Shown: one piece after another, positions 46,260-59,849 of the stretch
Numbering within the stretch: position 1 is the first letter of the stretch
How the letters are laid out: each line of letters opens with the position of its first letter
Assembly (NCBI GenBank): GCA_036898135.1
Contig: CM072516.1
Location: forward strand, 17,162,336-17,226,335
Length of the DNA: 64,000 nt
Source: Oncomelania hupensis
Taxonomy: Eukaryota > Mollusca > Gastropoda > Littorinimorpha > Pomatiopsidae
Reading direction: 5' to 3'
Translations under genes and position numbers: made by a program
Notes under the pieces: generated by a model
Database searches by the model: none
Seen by the model: the letters and a program-made list of their open reading frames with translations, nothing else
Told to the model about the DNA's origin: nothing

Positions 46260-46745
46260 TTCGCATAAAAGATCTGCTGGAATAACCCTTATGGTAACCC
46301 TGAAGGCACTCCACCAGCCGATCACTTTACAATAAAAGCATCCCATTCAGTGGACGCGAAGGCTGTGTTCTACTTTATCGAGCCCCCGTCTACAAAAACA
46401 AAATAAGAGTATCAACATCAATATAAAATATTAACAAAACACTTACATATAAAATGTCTGCATTGCTAAATAATAATATCATAGAAAGCCTTAGTGACTA
46501 TTTGGCAGAATGCGTCCAATATCCCCAAGATAACCCAACAGACCCCATAACCCAACGAGGAGTTCTGAGCGAGTTTTCAAGAAAAGGGGTAGGTGTCTGG
46601 TCTCTTGCGAAGAAGATAATAGATTGATAGAACAGATTAGGAATGAGAAAGAAGAAATGAGAATGACATAAACAGTGGTAATTTAATAAATAGCACTACA
46701 TTTCCACAAAGTGGGGATACTATTTATACAGAAAACCCCGGCACG
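46260..46745 (-). mobile_element. R1 repeat, copy 3, 5' part
   Basis: Continues from 45256: GCATAAAAGATCTGCTGG, CAGCCGATCACTTTACAATAAA, ending at the CTATTTATACAGAAAACCCC 5' end of the family. Confidence 0.8.
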
Positions 46746-47132
<387 letters not shown>

Positions 47133-48115
47133 CTTCAAAAAACCCCGTTGGGGTGCCGGGGGTTTCAGTATAAATAGTATCAAAGAACGTACAGTACGTT
47201 CTTTGATAGTATCCCCACTTTCTGGAAATTTAGTGCTATAAATTCCCACTGTCGCTGTCTTTCTCATTTGCTCTTTCTCATTCCTGCTCTGTTCTATCAA
47301 TCTGCTATACTATCGTCTTCTTCGCTAGACCAGTCTCCTACCTTTTTTCTTGAAAACTCTTCCGGGACAAGACTCCTTATTTGTGTATGAGGTCTGTTGG
47401 ATCCTATCCTATCCTATCCTGTCCCATAACCCGAAGGTCGTAGGGGCACCACAGATGATCGCTTAACCAGCATACTCCATCTTTCTCTGTCCTCAGCAGC
47501 CCTCATGGCTTCGCTCAGTGTCAAACCAGTCCATTCTCGAATGTTGTCCTCCCACCTCTTTTTCGGTCTCCCCCTTCTTCTACCTCCTTGCACTGTGCCT
47601 TGCAGAATGGTCTTTGCAAGGCCTGATGATCTGGTGACGTGGCCATACCATCGGAGTCTCCGTTTCTCCACCACTGTGAGCAGGTCATCGTGTTGTCCAA
47701 TGGCTTGTGTGATGGTCTGTCGGACTTCAACGTTGGTGATGTGTTGGGTATAGGAAATGCACAGAAGTCTTCTGTTGGATCAGCTTGGGAATATTGGACG
47801 CTTTCTGCCAGGTGGTCACTAGGGCTTCCTATGATGTTATTATTTAGCAATGTAGGCATTTTATATGTATGTGTTTTGTTGATAATTTATAATGATGTTT
47901 GTATTCTATTTTGTTTTTGTAAACAGGGGTTCGATAAGTTGGGGTGAAGCCTCAGCCGTCCCCTGCGTGGGATGTCTTTATTGTAAAGTGACTGGCTGGT
48001 GGAGACCTTTCGGTTTTACCACTAGGGTTGTTTCGGCAGATCTTTTATGCGGATTGGGGGTTGTCCGGTCCTGATTTTGCTCGGAAGAGTCCGCTGGACC
48101 TAAAGCAACAATAAT
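47133..48115 (+). mobile_element. R1 repeat, copy 4, split by a LINE insertion
   Basis: The 5' part is 47133-47403, with the GC hairpin and TATAAATAG; the 3' part resumes at 47771 within TCTGTTGGATC and ends in (TAATG)n. A 31-nt near-perfect palindrome not present in the other copies lies at about 47186-47216. Confidence 0.85.
47404..47770 (-). mobile_element. LINE family A, copy 6, with target-site duplication
   Basis: The 3' end of the family encoding KRRLRWYGHVTRSSGLAKTI and GGRRRGRPKKRWEDNIREW on the minus strand, tail (TAGGA)n. The 11-bp direct repeat TCTGTTGGATC flanks it (47393-47403 and 47771-47781), so it inserted into an existing R1 copy. Confidence 0.9.
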
Positions 48116-48134
48116 GTAATGTAATGTAATTCTT

Positions 48135-48390
48135 CAAAAGCAGCTGAATGGATGAACATCGAAGTCCGCACACCCCGTTGGCAATATGACAGACAAGGAT
48201 AACCATCTCAGGGGAAAAAAAGGTGTAGGGTCCTACATTAACACTGAACCACCAGAGCAATGATTCTGCTTGCTACGATGGACAGTGAAAAATGGCAATT
48301 TTTATCTTGCCCACCACGAGAATCGAACCAGGGTCATCAGTGTGCCAAGCAAAATCTCTTCATATCACTGAGCTACGACAGTGAGACTTG
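48135..48390 (-). mobile_element. tRNA-derived SINE, family IV, copy 2
   Basis: Collinear with 41530-41757: GATAACCATCTCAGGG, ATGGACAGTGAAAAATGGCA, then a decayed B box and head. Located 200 bp upstream of the dynein light chain start codon. Confidence 0.75.
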
Positions 48391-48603
48391 TTTTAAAAGA
48401 CTCAGCGAATTCGTAACACCTGACGAAAATGTTAGCGAAAATACATGTAAAGATAATCTTTTAATCCGGTGAGTTTTATTTCCATTGACCGTTTGAACTC
48501 GCCTTTCTCTGAATTTTGCTATTTTATGCCATGGCAAAGCGGGAGTGTTGCCTGTGTTTCCAACAGATAGGCCTAACATCAACGAACAGCCCCCCTAATC
48601 ATC

Positions 48604-50131
48604 ATGAGCACCAAATCGGGTCACGACCAGCACGAACCAGCGGCTGACAACAAGCATCATCATGGAGGCAAGCACCACGGCGATCACGGAGATCACGGGC
48701 ACCACAAACATCCGCCTCTGCGAGATGCTGTCATGAAGGCAGGGGCTAAAGGTCGCCATGGAGCAGGTGAAGGGGGAGGCACAGCGGCAGCTTCCGATCA
48801 CGCCCCTTCCCACGGAAGCAGACCCCGTGCTGCGTCTAGGCGAATATCTGTCGCGGTGAGTTTTAGCCTATGTTGTTGCCTGCTTATTCCATTTATAACG
48901 TCTTTCTTCTTCTTGGTTATTATTTGTCTTCTCCATAATGTAAGTTCAACCGTGTGCGTTCGTGAGTGTTTGTATGTATGTACGAGGGTGGTCCAATAAG
49001 TACTTAAACTACCAAAGAAAAACGAAAATTTTGAAAAAGTGGAGATTTATTTTTTAATATTATACTAGTCTTCTTTTAGTTCGTTACACTTGACCCAGCG
49101 ATGCTCCAACTTCTTTAACCCGTCTGAAAAATACGTTTTCTCGAGGTCTGCAAAGGCCTCCGTGGCGGCGATGACCTCCTCATTCGACTCAAATTTCTGC
49201 CCGGGGAGTGACTTTTTCAAGTTTGGAAACCAAAAAGAAGTCGCATGGGGCCAAACGACAACAAAAACAAGAATGGAATCACCGACCGATATTGCTCATT
49301 TTCTATTTTTTCTAAAATCCGCGGCCAGCCCGCTTCCACACACCGTCAAAATAGAACTATGAGTCCGATCCGGCTGTCATTTCGACAGTAGCGTTCTTCG
49401 AGAATGTACTACTCGATAGTAAATTGCTCTTGCGATACTGGCGCCATCGGGCGGTGAGGCTAAGCACTTATCGGACTGCCCTCGTATGTATGCGTATGCA
49501 TGTGCGTGTGTGTGTGCGCGCGTGTGTGTGTGTGTGTGGAGGGGGGGTGTGTGGGTGTGTGTGTGTGTAGGTGTGTGTGGGTGTGTGTGTGTTATACGAC
49601 GGTACCCATGCTTGTATTTGATAGCGACAGACCAGAGACAGTAGACCCAGGTTACGACTACGAATGCTTTATTATCTAATTGAGAAATTACATTGTGGTG
49701 CCAATATTACGTAATTTGACTTTTATAGCTTGTCTGTGCACAACACAGCCCTTACTATTTTGTTCACACTTCAATGTTACACTGTAATCTTAGTGTCTTT
49801 GAGCTTAAAAATCAGAAGGATTCGTTAAATGTGTGTTTGCATAGTGCGTCTATCTGTGGTAGGTAGGCCTATCTCCCTTCATGTGTGCACAGTCGCTCGC
49901 TGCCTTGCCTGGGACAATAACAATAATGGAATTTTTATCCTACAAAACGCTAGGGGACTGATACTCGAGAAGTAACGGTGATTTAATTTGTATTCCCCGC
50001 AATCAGCAAGGGCCTGACACCTCTCGTGGTGCAATTGTCCTTGATCCTTCCACTTATCTCGATCAAAGTATTTGTAAAGCCAAGGGGATAACAACTGCTT
50101 AACAGAACAAAACAAAACAAAACAACTTTTT

Positions 50132-50189
<58 letters not shown>

Positions 50190-50283
50190 AGAGAAAGAGA
50201 GAGAGAGAGAAACAAAATAATGAAATTTGAGAGAAGAGGGTGATGGCTGAAGAAAAGAAAAAGATAATAACTTTTAATAAAAA

Positions 50284-50366
<83 letters not shown>

Positions 50367-50691
50367 TAAAATGACAATATATCAGAGATGAGTGAGCATA
50401 CAGAAAATTAATTATAATAGGAGAGATTGGCATGTCAATTGCTTAATTTAAATTAACGAGTAAAATATAATTACAAATTAGCAATAATGCAATGGGCACG
50501 TTAAAGGAGTACATGACATTTAAAAGACAGAATGTAAATGGAATGAGATACGGTATGAATGAAATCAGATTGCAATGCGCCTTTTTTTCATATGCCTAAA
50601 TGTGTAATTTTGATTTTTAGTTAAAGCTCCCTTGTTGATTGGCAACCATGAAGTAGGCCAAATGCCATTGTTCTTTAATAAAGTGTCAAAG

Positions 50692-50754
<63 letters not shown>

Positions 50755-53700
50755 GAAGAAATTAAAGGGGAGAAATGAAATGGCGGTCTATTGTGGTAGA
50801 AAAGTTGTTAAAAAAATTTTTTTAAGAGGAATAAGAGACTAAAATCGCGAGGCCATGAAGAGCATAAAGAGTGACGATGAAACATGTTATTAAATTGAAG
50901 AGAAAAAAAAAGAAACTAAAAACAAAAAAGGAAATTTGGAGGTAAAAGAAGATAACTGGGAAAAGACCTGGCCGCCAATGTTTCAGAAGTGTGCTTAGAG
51001 AATAATAGAGTGAGGTAAATGGAGGTCATCGTGGTCACAAAATAAAATACAAGGGAAAACTATAGATTGAGTGTTTATGAGGCGTGTACGGTGAGTGTAT
51101 GTTGATGTGGATCGGGTGGAATTAATTGTTCTCCAACAAAGAGCCTAGTTATTAAAAAAAAAACTTCCTTAGAATGGCCAGACAAGTAAAAATAGAGAAT
51201 GGAAAGAACTTGTTTAATCTGGGTTCCAGCCAGCGAAACATGATTTTTCTGTCTTTCTTGGTAAACTAATGTGTTGTTGTTTTTTTAAAATTTATTGCAA
51301 TGAGTCAGAATTACCGTTATAGACACCGATAATTTCGCCGTTTCAGAAAAGAGAGCATGACAGACAGAGCAGACACAGTGAGGTCCATATGACGCCCATG
51401 ATAGAATTTGAAAACACCTACAAACTGGTTCCAGACACAAGATTCCAGGAAGGACAGGTATAATCATTTATAATATATTCTGCTTTCTTTTTTGATTTCC
51501 CTCAGCTGTAATATACGCCATATTCTCCTGTGATGATTGTTTTCATGGGTGTGTGACAGTGGTTGATATCCGTACGTACTCTTGTGGTGGTTTGTATATA
51601 ATCGTTACGTGTGTGTCATATTGTTAAACACGTGCTGAGTGCTACGAGTCATTGTATGCCATTGTTTACGCGGTTTGAATGCGTGAGGGATTGTTTTGCC
51701 GTTTTACCGAGCCAAAATCCTTTTTTAAATTTTTTTAAGAAGGGGGGGGGGGGAAGGTGGAGGTAAACGTTGTAATAAAGCTTATTGACTTGACTTGACA
51801 GTGAACTAAATAAATAAATGTAAAATGACCCAATTTGACCACCTCCGCCCCCCCTCCCACCTCTTTACCCCTCTCGAAAGATCCTTTTAACATTCACAGT
51901 AAGTGTTGTCCCACTAAAAAGAATATAAGCTTACACAACAACAACAACCACAAATCTTTGGAAAGTATTTTTTTTAACTTTTTTTTTAATCAGTTAATTC
52001 CGTAGCGTTTGTGCCTATAAATAGCAACCGCTAGCCACCATTCTTGAGCTAAAAATAGTCTCTACCAAAACCCTTAAGAGACATAACTCATTTTTGCTCG
52101 GTAAGGGTTTTCGTTTGAGATTGATACACTAGACCCTACCCTCCCCCCAGACACCAACGACGCACTCTTCAAGCCGCGTGATTTATTCAGAAATAGGGTC
52201 GAAGGTCACACTGCTATGGTATTGGTGTACCGTTAAACAGAGAAAGATCACTCCCTGTCAGAACAGAACTGGAAAATGGAAACTGTAGCTATGGGTTTGA
52301 GCAACGAAAGCCCACTTTATCGTTGTTTAATGTAATAACAAGGCGAATTTTAGGGTAAACCCGTTTTGGCCAAATCAATTTAAACAAAGCCTTCAAGCTG
52401 ATGCCCTTTAAACAAAACCAACTCTTCCTATCTATCCTATCTTACACTGCATGATGAAAACTACAAAAACAAAACAAAACAAAAAATTCTGTTGAAGCGT
52501 TATTGTAGCCGTGGTAAAAAAAAAAAAAAAAAAAAAAAAGAGAGAAAAAGAGAAAAAATTCACACAAATGTTACTCGCCGCATTCCATTAATAGATCTAC
52601 TTCCAAACTCAATATTTTCACGTCAGAAAGGACAAAGAGGCGTAAACTGACGATGAAAAGAATTGTTTTCTTGATGGGTTACGGCAACTAGTGATTAAAA
52701 ATATCACACGTTCTTTCAACATTCTTTGCCTCTTTCCAGACACAAGTTATCACAAAGGAAAGGCGAAGAAACATACATTGAACAGAAAAGAAGTAGTTTT
52801 GTTGGCGGGCAGCTGTCATAGAGTTGTTAGAAATCACACACACAGACGTTTTGCTCTTTAATTCAGCCATTGATTCTTTGGGGGTAAGTGTTGAGGTGTG
52901 CACGGAAGGGGGAGGAAACACAGACATACACACACAAAACGCATAACTGTAAATAACTGTTCTGCTGTTTGCCTCCCTTGTGCTGATCTGTGGTTTATAC
53001 TGAATTGTTTCCCTTTACTGTAATTGGTAATAATTTAGCAACATTATATGTTTTAATATTAATTGTTGCATTTCTTATATAGTATTTTAATGAATTTGTT
53101 AATAATGGAGTTTGCTTTTATGTTTTTATAATGGCATACCTATGTGATAGGGATGTATAACAGGTGTGTGGTTAAGAACAACGAATGAATCACTAAAAAT
53201 TATTATTTTTGGATGCGTTAATTTTTAAAGAATTGTCGTTTATTTTGCGTGCTTTTATGTATTCGAATGTGACATAAATGGATGTACATAATTCCTTTGA
53301 TGATAATACAGATTTGTTTAACTGAACTGAATAAGCATTTAGCATAAATAGTTTAAGCATAAACTAATAAACACTGACAGAAGATTACAGATGTTCAACA
53401 GGTAGTAATTCTCGTTCCCTTTGACCAGAAAGTTCTACTACAATAAAGTATTGGTCTGTTTATATGGTACAGGATGAACAAAAATGGAGGTGGATGGAAA
53501 ATTAATAAAACAATGGTTCTTCTTTTTGCTAAGGTGAAGCAGATCATAGCCACAGCACTGAAGGAGAACCTGACGGACACTCAATACGACCCTCGCACCA
53601 TGAGTCGCCACTGCTTGGAGATAAGCGAGATCATCAAGGAGAGGGTCAAGCAGCTGGACATGAAGCGGTTCAAAATCGTCTGCATGGTCATGATCGGCCA

Positions 53701-53833
53701 GAACAGTGACCAGAGCATGATGGTCACTTCTAGATGTTTGTGGAACTTCAACTTTGATAACTTTACTTCGTTCACTCTCAAGAAGGAACCATACTACGCA
53801 GTAGGAATGGTGTTTGCAACATATGCAGAATAA
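48604..53833 (+). CDS. Tctex1-type dynein light chain (DYNLT4/DYNLT5-like), complete, 3 coding exons
   Basis: Exons 48604-48855, 51347-51457 and 53534-53833, all phase 0, encode 220 residues. Residues 1-84 are low complexity: a His/Gly/Asp-rich run at about 17-37, then Ala/Gly, ending PRAASRRISVA. Residues from about 105 form a Tctex1 domain: EFENTYKLVPDTRFQ, IIATALKENLTDTQYDP, SEIIKERVKQL, KIVCMVMIGQ, SRCLWNFNFDNFTSF and the C-terminal YAVGMVFATYAE. Order and spacing match vertebrate DYNLT5 (TCTEX1D1) and relatives, whose last residues are similar. Such proteins dimerise and bind the dynein intermediate chain, cytoplasmic or ciliary. The exact paralogue cannot be fixed from this window. Intron 1 carries a mariner remnant and long GA/TC tracts. 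A poly(A) signal was not obvious. Confidence 0.9.
48981..49486 (-). pseudogene. mariner-type transposon, internally deleted
   Basis: Inverted ends CGAGGGTGGTCCAATAAGTAC and its mate CGAGGGCAGTCCGATAAGTGC, flanked by TA. On the minus strand the C-terminal part of a mariner transposase is readable: APCDFFL, then one extra base, then FPNLKKSLPGQKFESNEEV, FADLEKTYFSDGLKKLE and RWVKCNELKEDY with a stop. About 500 bp against about 1.3 kb for intact elements. In intron 1 of the dynein light chain gene. Confidence 0.9.
49500..49592 (+). repeat. (GT)n microsatellite
   Basis: An imperfect GT-rich tract interrupted by GGGGGG, directly after the mariner remnant. Confidence 0.9.
50136..50361. repeat. Facing (TC)n and (GA)n tracts
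   Basis: A TC tract at about 50136-50187 is followed by GA-rich sequence and a long (GA)n at 50287-50361. The arms are complementary and could form a hairpin or triplex. Confidence 0.9.
50693..50752 (+). repeat. (TC)n microsatellite
   Basis: About 29 TC units with one TTT interruption in the same intron of the dynein light chain gene. Confidence 0.95.
51458..53533 (+). other. Intron 2 of the dynein light chain gene
   Basis: Contains poly(G) near 51741, an A24 run at 52516 and AT-rich sequence. No transposon or additional exon was recognised. Confidence 0.6.
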
Positions 53834-54299
53834 TGAAGATGATTTTTAGTTGGTTTTGGTAGTGTTATTCATTTTCTAATTCAATATATATATTTTTTAT
53901 TGCTACGTAATGGTAGGCTATGGCTTTTGAAGTTCCAAATGTGGGAATAGGCACATGACCGTTTTTGCTCTTTAATTGTTGGATAATTAAACTATAATTG
54001 TTGAACGCAGCCTGAATTTCATGCTGCCTTTTAATATATATATATGACTGAATAATTTATTGGTGCTTAATCAAATTAGATTATCAAAATGCTTTTATTT
54101 ATTCGGGCAATTTTCATTTCATTTAGAATAATTTTATTTCAACTGTTGTTATGCTCAATGTGTATTTATATGTCAATTTTCATACACAGTTCTTGCCATA
54201 TTAGCTAAGTAGAAGTGACTTTCTTATGTTTGTGATGTGGATTTCAAAATCAAATGTGAAAAGACACAAACATTAAACCAAATTGCAAATGAATGAATC

Positions 54300-54830
54300 T
54301 TGCTGCGGCTGTACCTCGAGTATGGAAAAGCTGTCTGATCACCGCACCATAAAAATGATGCTGTACTAATTGATGATTTCCAGAGAAGAGCGACGAAGTT
54401 GGTTCCAGAAACGGCCCAAATGAATTGTGAGCTGCTGTTGAGAGAGCTGTGACTTCGAAATCTAGTGTAAAGAAGGTTGAGGAGAGATCTGATTGAAGTC
54501 TATAAGCTGACCCATAGGATTTACAAAGTGAACATAAGGTCTATCTTTTTCCCCATTACAAATGAAAGAACAAAGGGGTCAGAAATACAAGCTATAGAAT
54601 AAGTCAGCTGTCCTTGAGGGTGGTTGACATATAAAATAGGTGGCCACAATCAGTTGTTGATACCCATCATTGAACTCATTCAAAGGTCGTCTAGATAGGC
54701 ATGTGGCAAACTGTCAGCACTTAAATGACTTGCCAATTAGTCTTAAAGTTAATAGCATCAAGCACTTTGATGAACAACTGGAAACGCAGAAGTCTGAAGA
54801 AGAAGACCTTCAATAATAGGCTTAGGGCCT
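54300..54830 (+). pseudogene. Decayed CR1-like LINE C-terminal fragment
   Basis: Frames with stops read LYLEYGKAV, DDFQRRATKLVPE, RRLRRDLIEVYKLTHRIYKV and FPITNERTKGS, the conserved end of a LINE reverse transcriptase. Confidence 0.75.
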
Positions 54831-55116
54831 TCAACAAAAAAACACCTATGTACGTATGGATGAAAAGCTAATTATTTTCAGTCTTAGAATTGCTGTTTGC
54901 AACTATTGCATTTCAACAAAGTACATGAACACACCATGTAACTTTATAATAAACCACATTTTATCATTTCTCTTGTAACTGAGCTCAAAATATGTTGTGT
55001 ATGGTGATGCAGAAGGTACAGTGCACTATGCAGATTCAGGGAATGTAGCCTATAAAATGTATTTTGATAATAAAGTTTAAACATAAATGTGATCAATGTT
55101 TTAAAAAAAAACATGG

Positions 55117-55672
55117 AAAGTTAGTTAGTCATTGTTTATAGGGTCCAGCTGACCTCAGAGCTGAATTCAGGACCCCCAACTTGGTTGAAAGAGGGCTCAC
55201 CCCTGATCGGTATAAAAGATCTGCTAAAACAACCCAAACGGGAACATTGAAGATACTCCACTCCACCAGCCGGTTACTTTACAATAAAGGAATCCCATGT
55301 AGGGTACGCTGAGATTGTACTCTAAATTATCAAACCCCTGTTTACAAAAACAAAATAGAATATAAACATTATAAAATATTAACAAAACACATGCATATAA
55401 AATGCCGTCATCACTAAATAATACCATAGAAAGTCCTAGTGACCATTTGGCAGAAAGTGTCCAATATCCCCAAGCTGACCCCAAACACAAAAAATGAGTT
55501 TTGGTAGAATTTTCCAGAAAAAAGGTAGGAGACTGGTCTAGCGAAGAAGATAAAAGATTGACAGAACAGATTAGGAACGAGAAAGAATAATGAGAAAGAC
55601 AGAAACAGTGGTAATTTAATGCACTATATTTCCACAAAGTGGGGATGCTATTTATACAGAAAACCCTGGCTC
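55117..55672 (-). mobile_element. R1 repeat, copy 5
   Basis: Starts with (TTAG)n and CATTGTTTATAGGGTCCAGC and proceeds through CAGCCGGTTACTTTACAATAAAG to GGGGATGCTATTTATACAGAAAACCC. The reading frame noted in the findings is open here (minus strand). Confidence 0.85.
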
Positions 55673-57712
55673 CCCAAAGGAAGTAAAAAAGAAAGAAAAC
55701 GTTCAGTATACAAATACAGCACAACATAGACAAACACGTGAACATCATGACTTTATTGTTTATCAGTCAAAAATAAAAAAAATCAAATCCGGTGGCAAGT
55801 CACAGTTGAGTTACATTGCATCCAAGAATACAGTAAAGCCATGTTTCAGCAATTCAGGATGTAACGTTTTATTCATACACAGTACTAACACTACTTGCCT
55901 GGAGATGCACTTGGTGTGTTGGGGAAGATAACAATTAAACAGGAAAAAAAAAGAGACAAGTAAATGAGTTGACAATATGCTTTTATTCATCAAGTTTCCT
56001 TGGGTCAGATTGGTTATCCAAAAAAAGGGACACAATTGCTCAACGATAGCACAAACCCTTGTTACACAAGCAGCCTCTTATCATTCATACCACCAAAGAC
56101 TATCAAAACCTACGAATATCTTCGATACCACTCATGCAGTCACAGGCATGAACAATAATTTCTGACGTTACCAGGACAACATCTAGTCTGCATCATACTC
56201 AGTTTAATGATGTCAAAAAGGATGATGACCGCAATCAGCTGACTCTAGCCCCAAATAATAATATCTTATCCTGATCGTCTTTCAAAACTTATAATTTGCA
56301 ATCTGATCAGGAAGGTCTGTTAAATATTTTGTTTAAAATCAACAGCTTACTCTTTTAGTAAATGTATACACAATGACAGTTGTTTCCACATCAACAAGTA
56401 TAACTAAACTGAAGCCTTGGGAGATATATTCACTAAACTGTGAGACATAACTTCATGAAAACAACCTTCTTGTACATTTTTATATGACATAAACAGGAAC
56501 ACCTGTTATTGTCAAACTGATCACACACATCAACAACAACAAAAAGAAATGAATCCAACAGCACAGGAAAACAAATACAACTAGCAAGCAAACAATGTCT
56601 AACAATCCAGAATACACAAAAACAGACAAATCATATTCATCATCTCTATGCACAAAAATTATAATGCATAACATATGCAGAGAAAGTCATGGGATTAACC
56701 CCATCAACTGGAAAATCAAACTGGATCCTGTTAAAATATTTATTTATTTAGGGATTAAGAGGAGAGGAAAAAACAAGGGAATGCCATATATATGCTTGAC
56801 AGCTGTGTTTGAAAAACAATTGCATTTGCAAACAAAATAGTATCTAAATTACGTTTATAGAATTGCAGATGCAATATACAGAACTGTAAGAAGCAACAGA
56901 TGCAAGTGCAAACTATGGATGACTGTAATTTTCATTTCAAGACAACTTGCCATTCCTACTGTTTCTTCGGACCAGCTAACACTCTTTGATCTACTGCAGA
57001 ATGTCCAGTCAAAAACGATTTGGTTAAAAAATTGAAACATTAAATAAACTACCACAGAACATCAACATACGTACATAAATAACAAAAACTCAAGGAAGAT
57101 GTGTACAAATACAGACTCATTTACAATTTTGGAAGCAGTGTGACAGTGTTTTCTCTCCTAGTTTTAGAGGGAAAAAAGGGTAAATTAAGAAATTATAACA
57201 TAGGTAAAGAGGCAATGAGAGATTGTGTTAAGAAAAAAAGATACCCCCCAAAACACTAATGAAATTCACGCCTGCAGATTCATGTACACATTTTCACACA
57301 ATCATTTCCACACACTGCTGAAAATTCTTATGCGTACACTTAGCTGGTAGGTTGAACATTTAGCTGCAAGAGCCATGACTGATAATACAAAAGTCAAAGA
57401 CTAAACAATGGCTGCTACCTAAAGCCAACAGACTGAAGTAACTTGGAAAAACAATCCTCAAAACCTGGTATGCACTTTGAACATTCAAAAGCGGCACAAA
57501 AACATAATCCTGTTACTTTTCCAAAGTCCGTCGCAGACAAAAATTTTCATTCCTACTCTTGCAAAAGAAAACAAAAATGTAATCATACAACATACGTTTG
57601 ACAGAGTAATGTCATAATACAAGTCCAATTTTTTTTTTCTGACACAGTTGTAAGCTTGCAACCCTGCCACTTAGGGCCACCCAATTTATTTCAGTCTCTC
57701 ACTATCACAAGA
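55673..57712 (-). other. RAD23 3' UTR and downstream sequence
   Basis: Follows the RAD23 stop. AT-rich, with several minus-strand AATAAA candidates (for example near 55979 and 55868). One GACATAACTTCA motif like the 32-36 kb array is at 56446. The true 3' end cannot be set by eye. Confidence 0.45.
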
Positions 57713-59811
57713 TCAACTCTGATCATCGTCATCATCAAAACCTTGCGATAACAGGAAGTTGGCGGCTAAATCTTCATTCTTCTCACATGCAAAGTAAGCC
57801 TGGATACACATGCCCTCTGGGAACCCTAGTGCCTTTAACTGCAACAAACGCAACACAACGGGTGAATGTTGAAACGACACACCACTTAAAAGTCTCTGAA
57901 AACCAAAACCAATGGATCAGTGGAAAGTAATGAACACATATTTTGACAAATGAACCTGCATGGTCATGGAAATAATGGAAACAACAACTCACCCTTTCAA
58001 TAGCTTCTTTCTCCTGTGGTGTGACTTGGATGTAGCCCTGGTTACCACCGCCCGCTTCTTGCTCTGGACCACTCCCTTGCCTCTCAGCAGCATCCTCAGG
58101 TTCATTCAACATTTGCACAAAACGTTCCTGGTTGGCACTGATCATCTGTAAAGACAATAATGTAAAGTGGCTTTTCCGTTGTATTGCACTAACCATATTA
58201 AAGGAACTAGTCAAAGCACTGGGTAACTAAAGAATGATGTACAACCTAGCATGCTCATTTGCAAGGACAGTATTTCAGTCAAACCATCACACATTATAAT
58301 TAATTCTCTATAAAATGTCTGCTCTGTGGCAGCGTCAACAATAAAATCCTGTCTGATAAAAGTTATATACATACGCCTATAATACAATAACGACGGAAAA
58401 AAAGTTGATAGTAACGGATAAATCTTTGCAAACAATTAATAATGCTAACAACATCTAAGCATGTCTGACTTACAGCCAACAATCGAGGATTAGACTGTCC
58501 AATTTGTTGAAGAAGAACAGGAAGAAGACCAGGGTTTTCTCGGATGGCGGCCCGCATGCGCTGAAACTGAGGTTGTGTACGCAGAAAACCCAGCTCATCA
58601 CCTCCAGCAGCTGAAATGAATGATGTTTAAACATAAAATATTCCCTAAATATACAAATTAGATCTTGGAAAACCTCAAATGGGACATCTTTCATTCTTTA
58701 TCTTCTAAAAAATTGCAAGCCTCTGTGACATACACTACTTGCAAAACTGTCCAGTTAAACTTCCTGAAACATTATCAAACTGTTAATTCAAACTCAACCA
58801 TTCAACTCTACCGTCTATTCAAAAAAAGTGTTTCTAAATAGGAATAAAAACAAAAGTTACATAGTCAGGCCATGTTTCCTGTGGGGGTTCAGCTAGAATA
58901 TGGACCAATTTCAATCCTGATGGCTACTTTTATTCATTTGGGTGGATAGAGAATTGCGGAAGAAAAAAAAACAACTGCCTTTCAACCAGGTTTGTATCTG
59001 CACAAATAAACCTACAACCCAAATATTGAGGCAATTTTTTTCTGAGGGTTTATTTCAGAATACTGAAGAACTCCAGCCCCAGTGGCTAACAAAACGGAAG
59101 ACCGCTTTACCTGGCGTGGGATTAGCAGAACCACCGGTGGTAGCACCTGTTCTGGGAGGACTGCCTGCGGAAGCAGCAGTTGGGTTGCCTGCAGCTGGCG
59201 CAGGGGCCTCTTCAGGAGGATCATCAGGAATACCCTGCAAATAGGGAAAATTGTAGGTACACTTTACTGAGTAATAGTAGGTATATGATCTTAGCAGCAC
59301 AGCCCTCACAAATTTTTCTTAACACAATACAGCTCAAATGCCCTAAATACTAATGGCTGAGACATTATTGTGAGCACTTCACATGACTTTGTGACAAAGC
59401 TTTTTGCACCCTACAAGTCAACACCATCATCATCATCAATAGTGAAAAGCTGACCAGTTTGCTTGACAAGGTAAGCAATCTGAAGACGAGAGATTCTATG
59501 GGATCGGAAATACACTACTTATGTCATTATCAATGTATCAGTCATACTTCCTAGGTCATCATCAATATACTGTTTTCCTTTCCTTGGTCTATCCGGGCAT
59601 ATAAACAGCTGTGAATAAGTTTTTGCTATTCTATTTTTGTCTTTTTTGTCATTTTGTACATAGTTGTAAATAGTTCTTACATTTACTGTTCCGTTTTTTT
59701 GGTGTATTGTAACAAAAGTGATGTTTGATCAAGTGCATGTATTTGTATGTAATGACTATGTAAAGCGTGTTGAGTCTGGTCGTAGGCTGGAGTACCCGCT
59801 ATGTAAAAACC

Positions 59812-59849
<38 letters not shown>

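Noticed and set aside
49879..50433. 184-codon Leu-Ser/Arg-Glu repeat protein
   Set aside because: Translation of (TC)n/(GA)n tracts in an intron.
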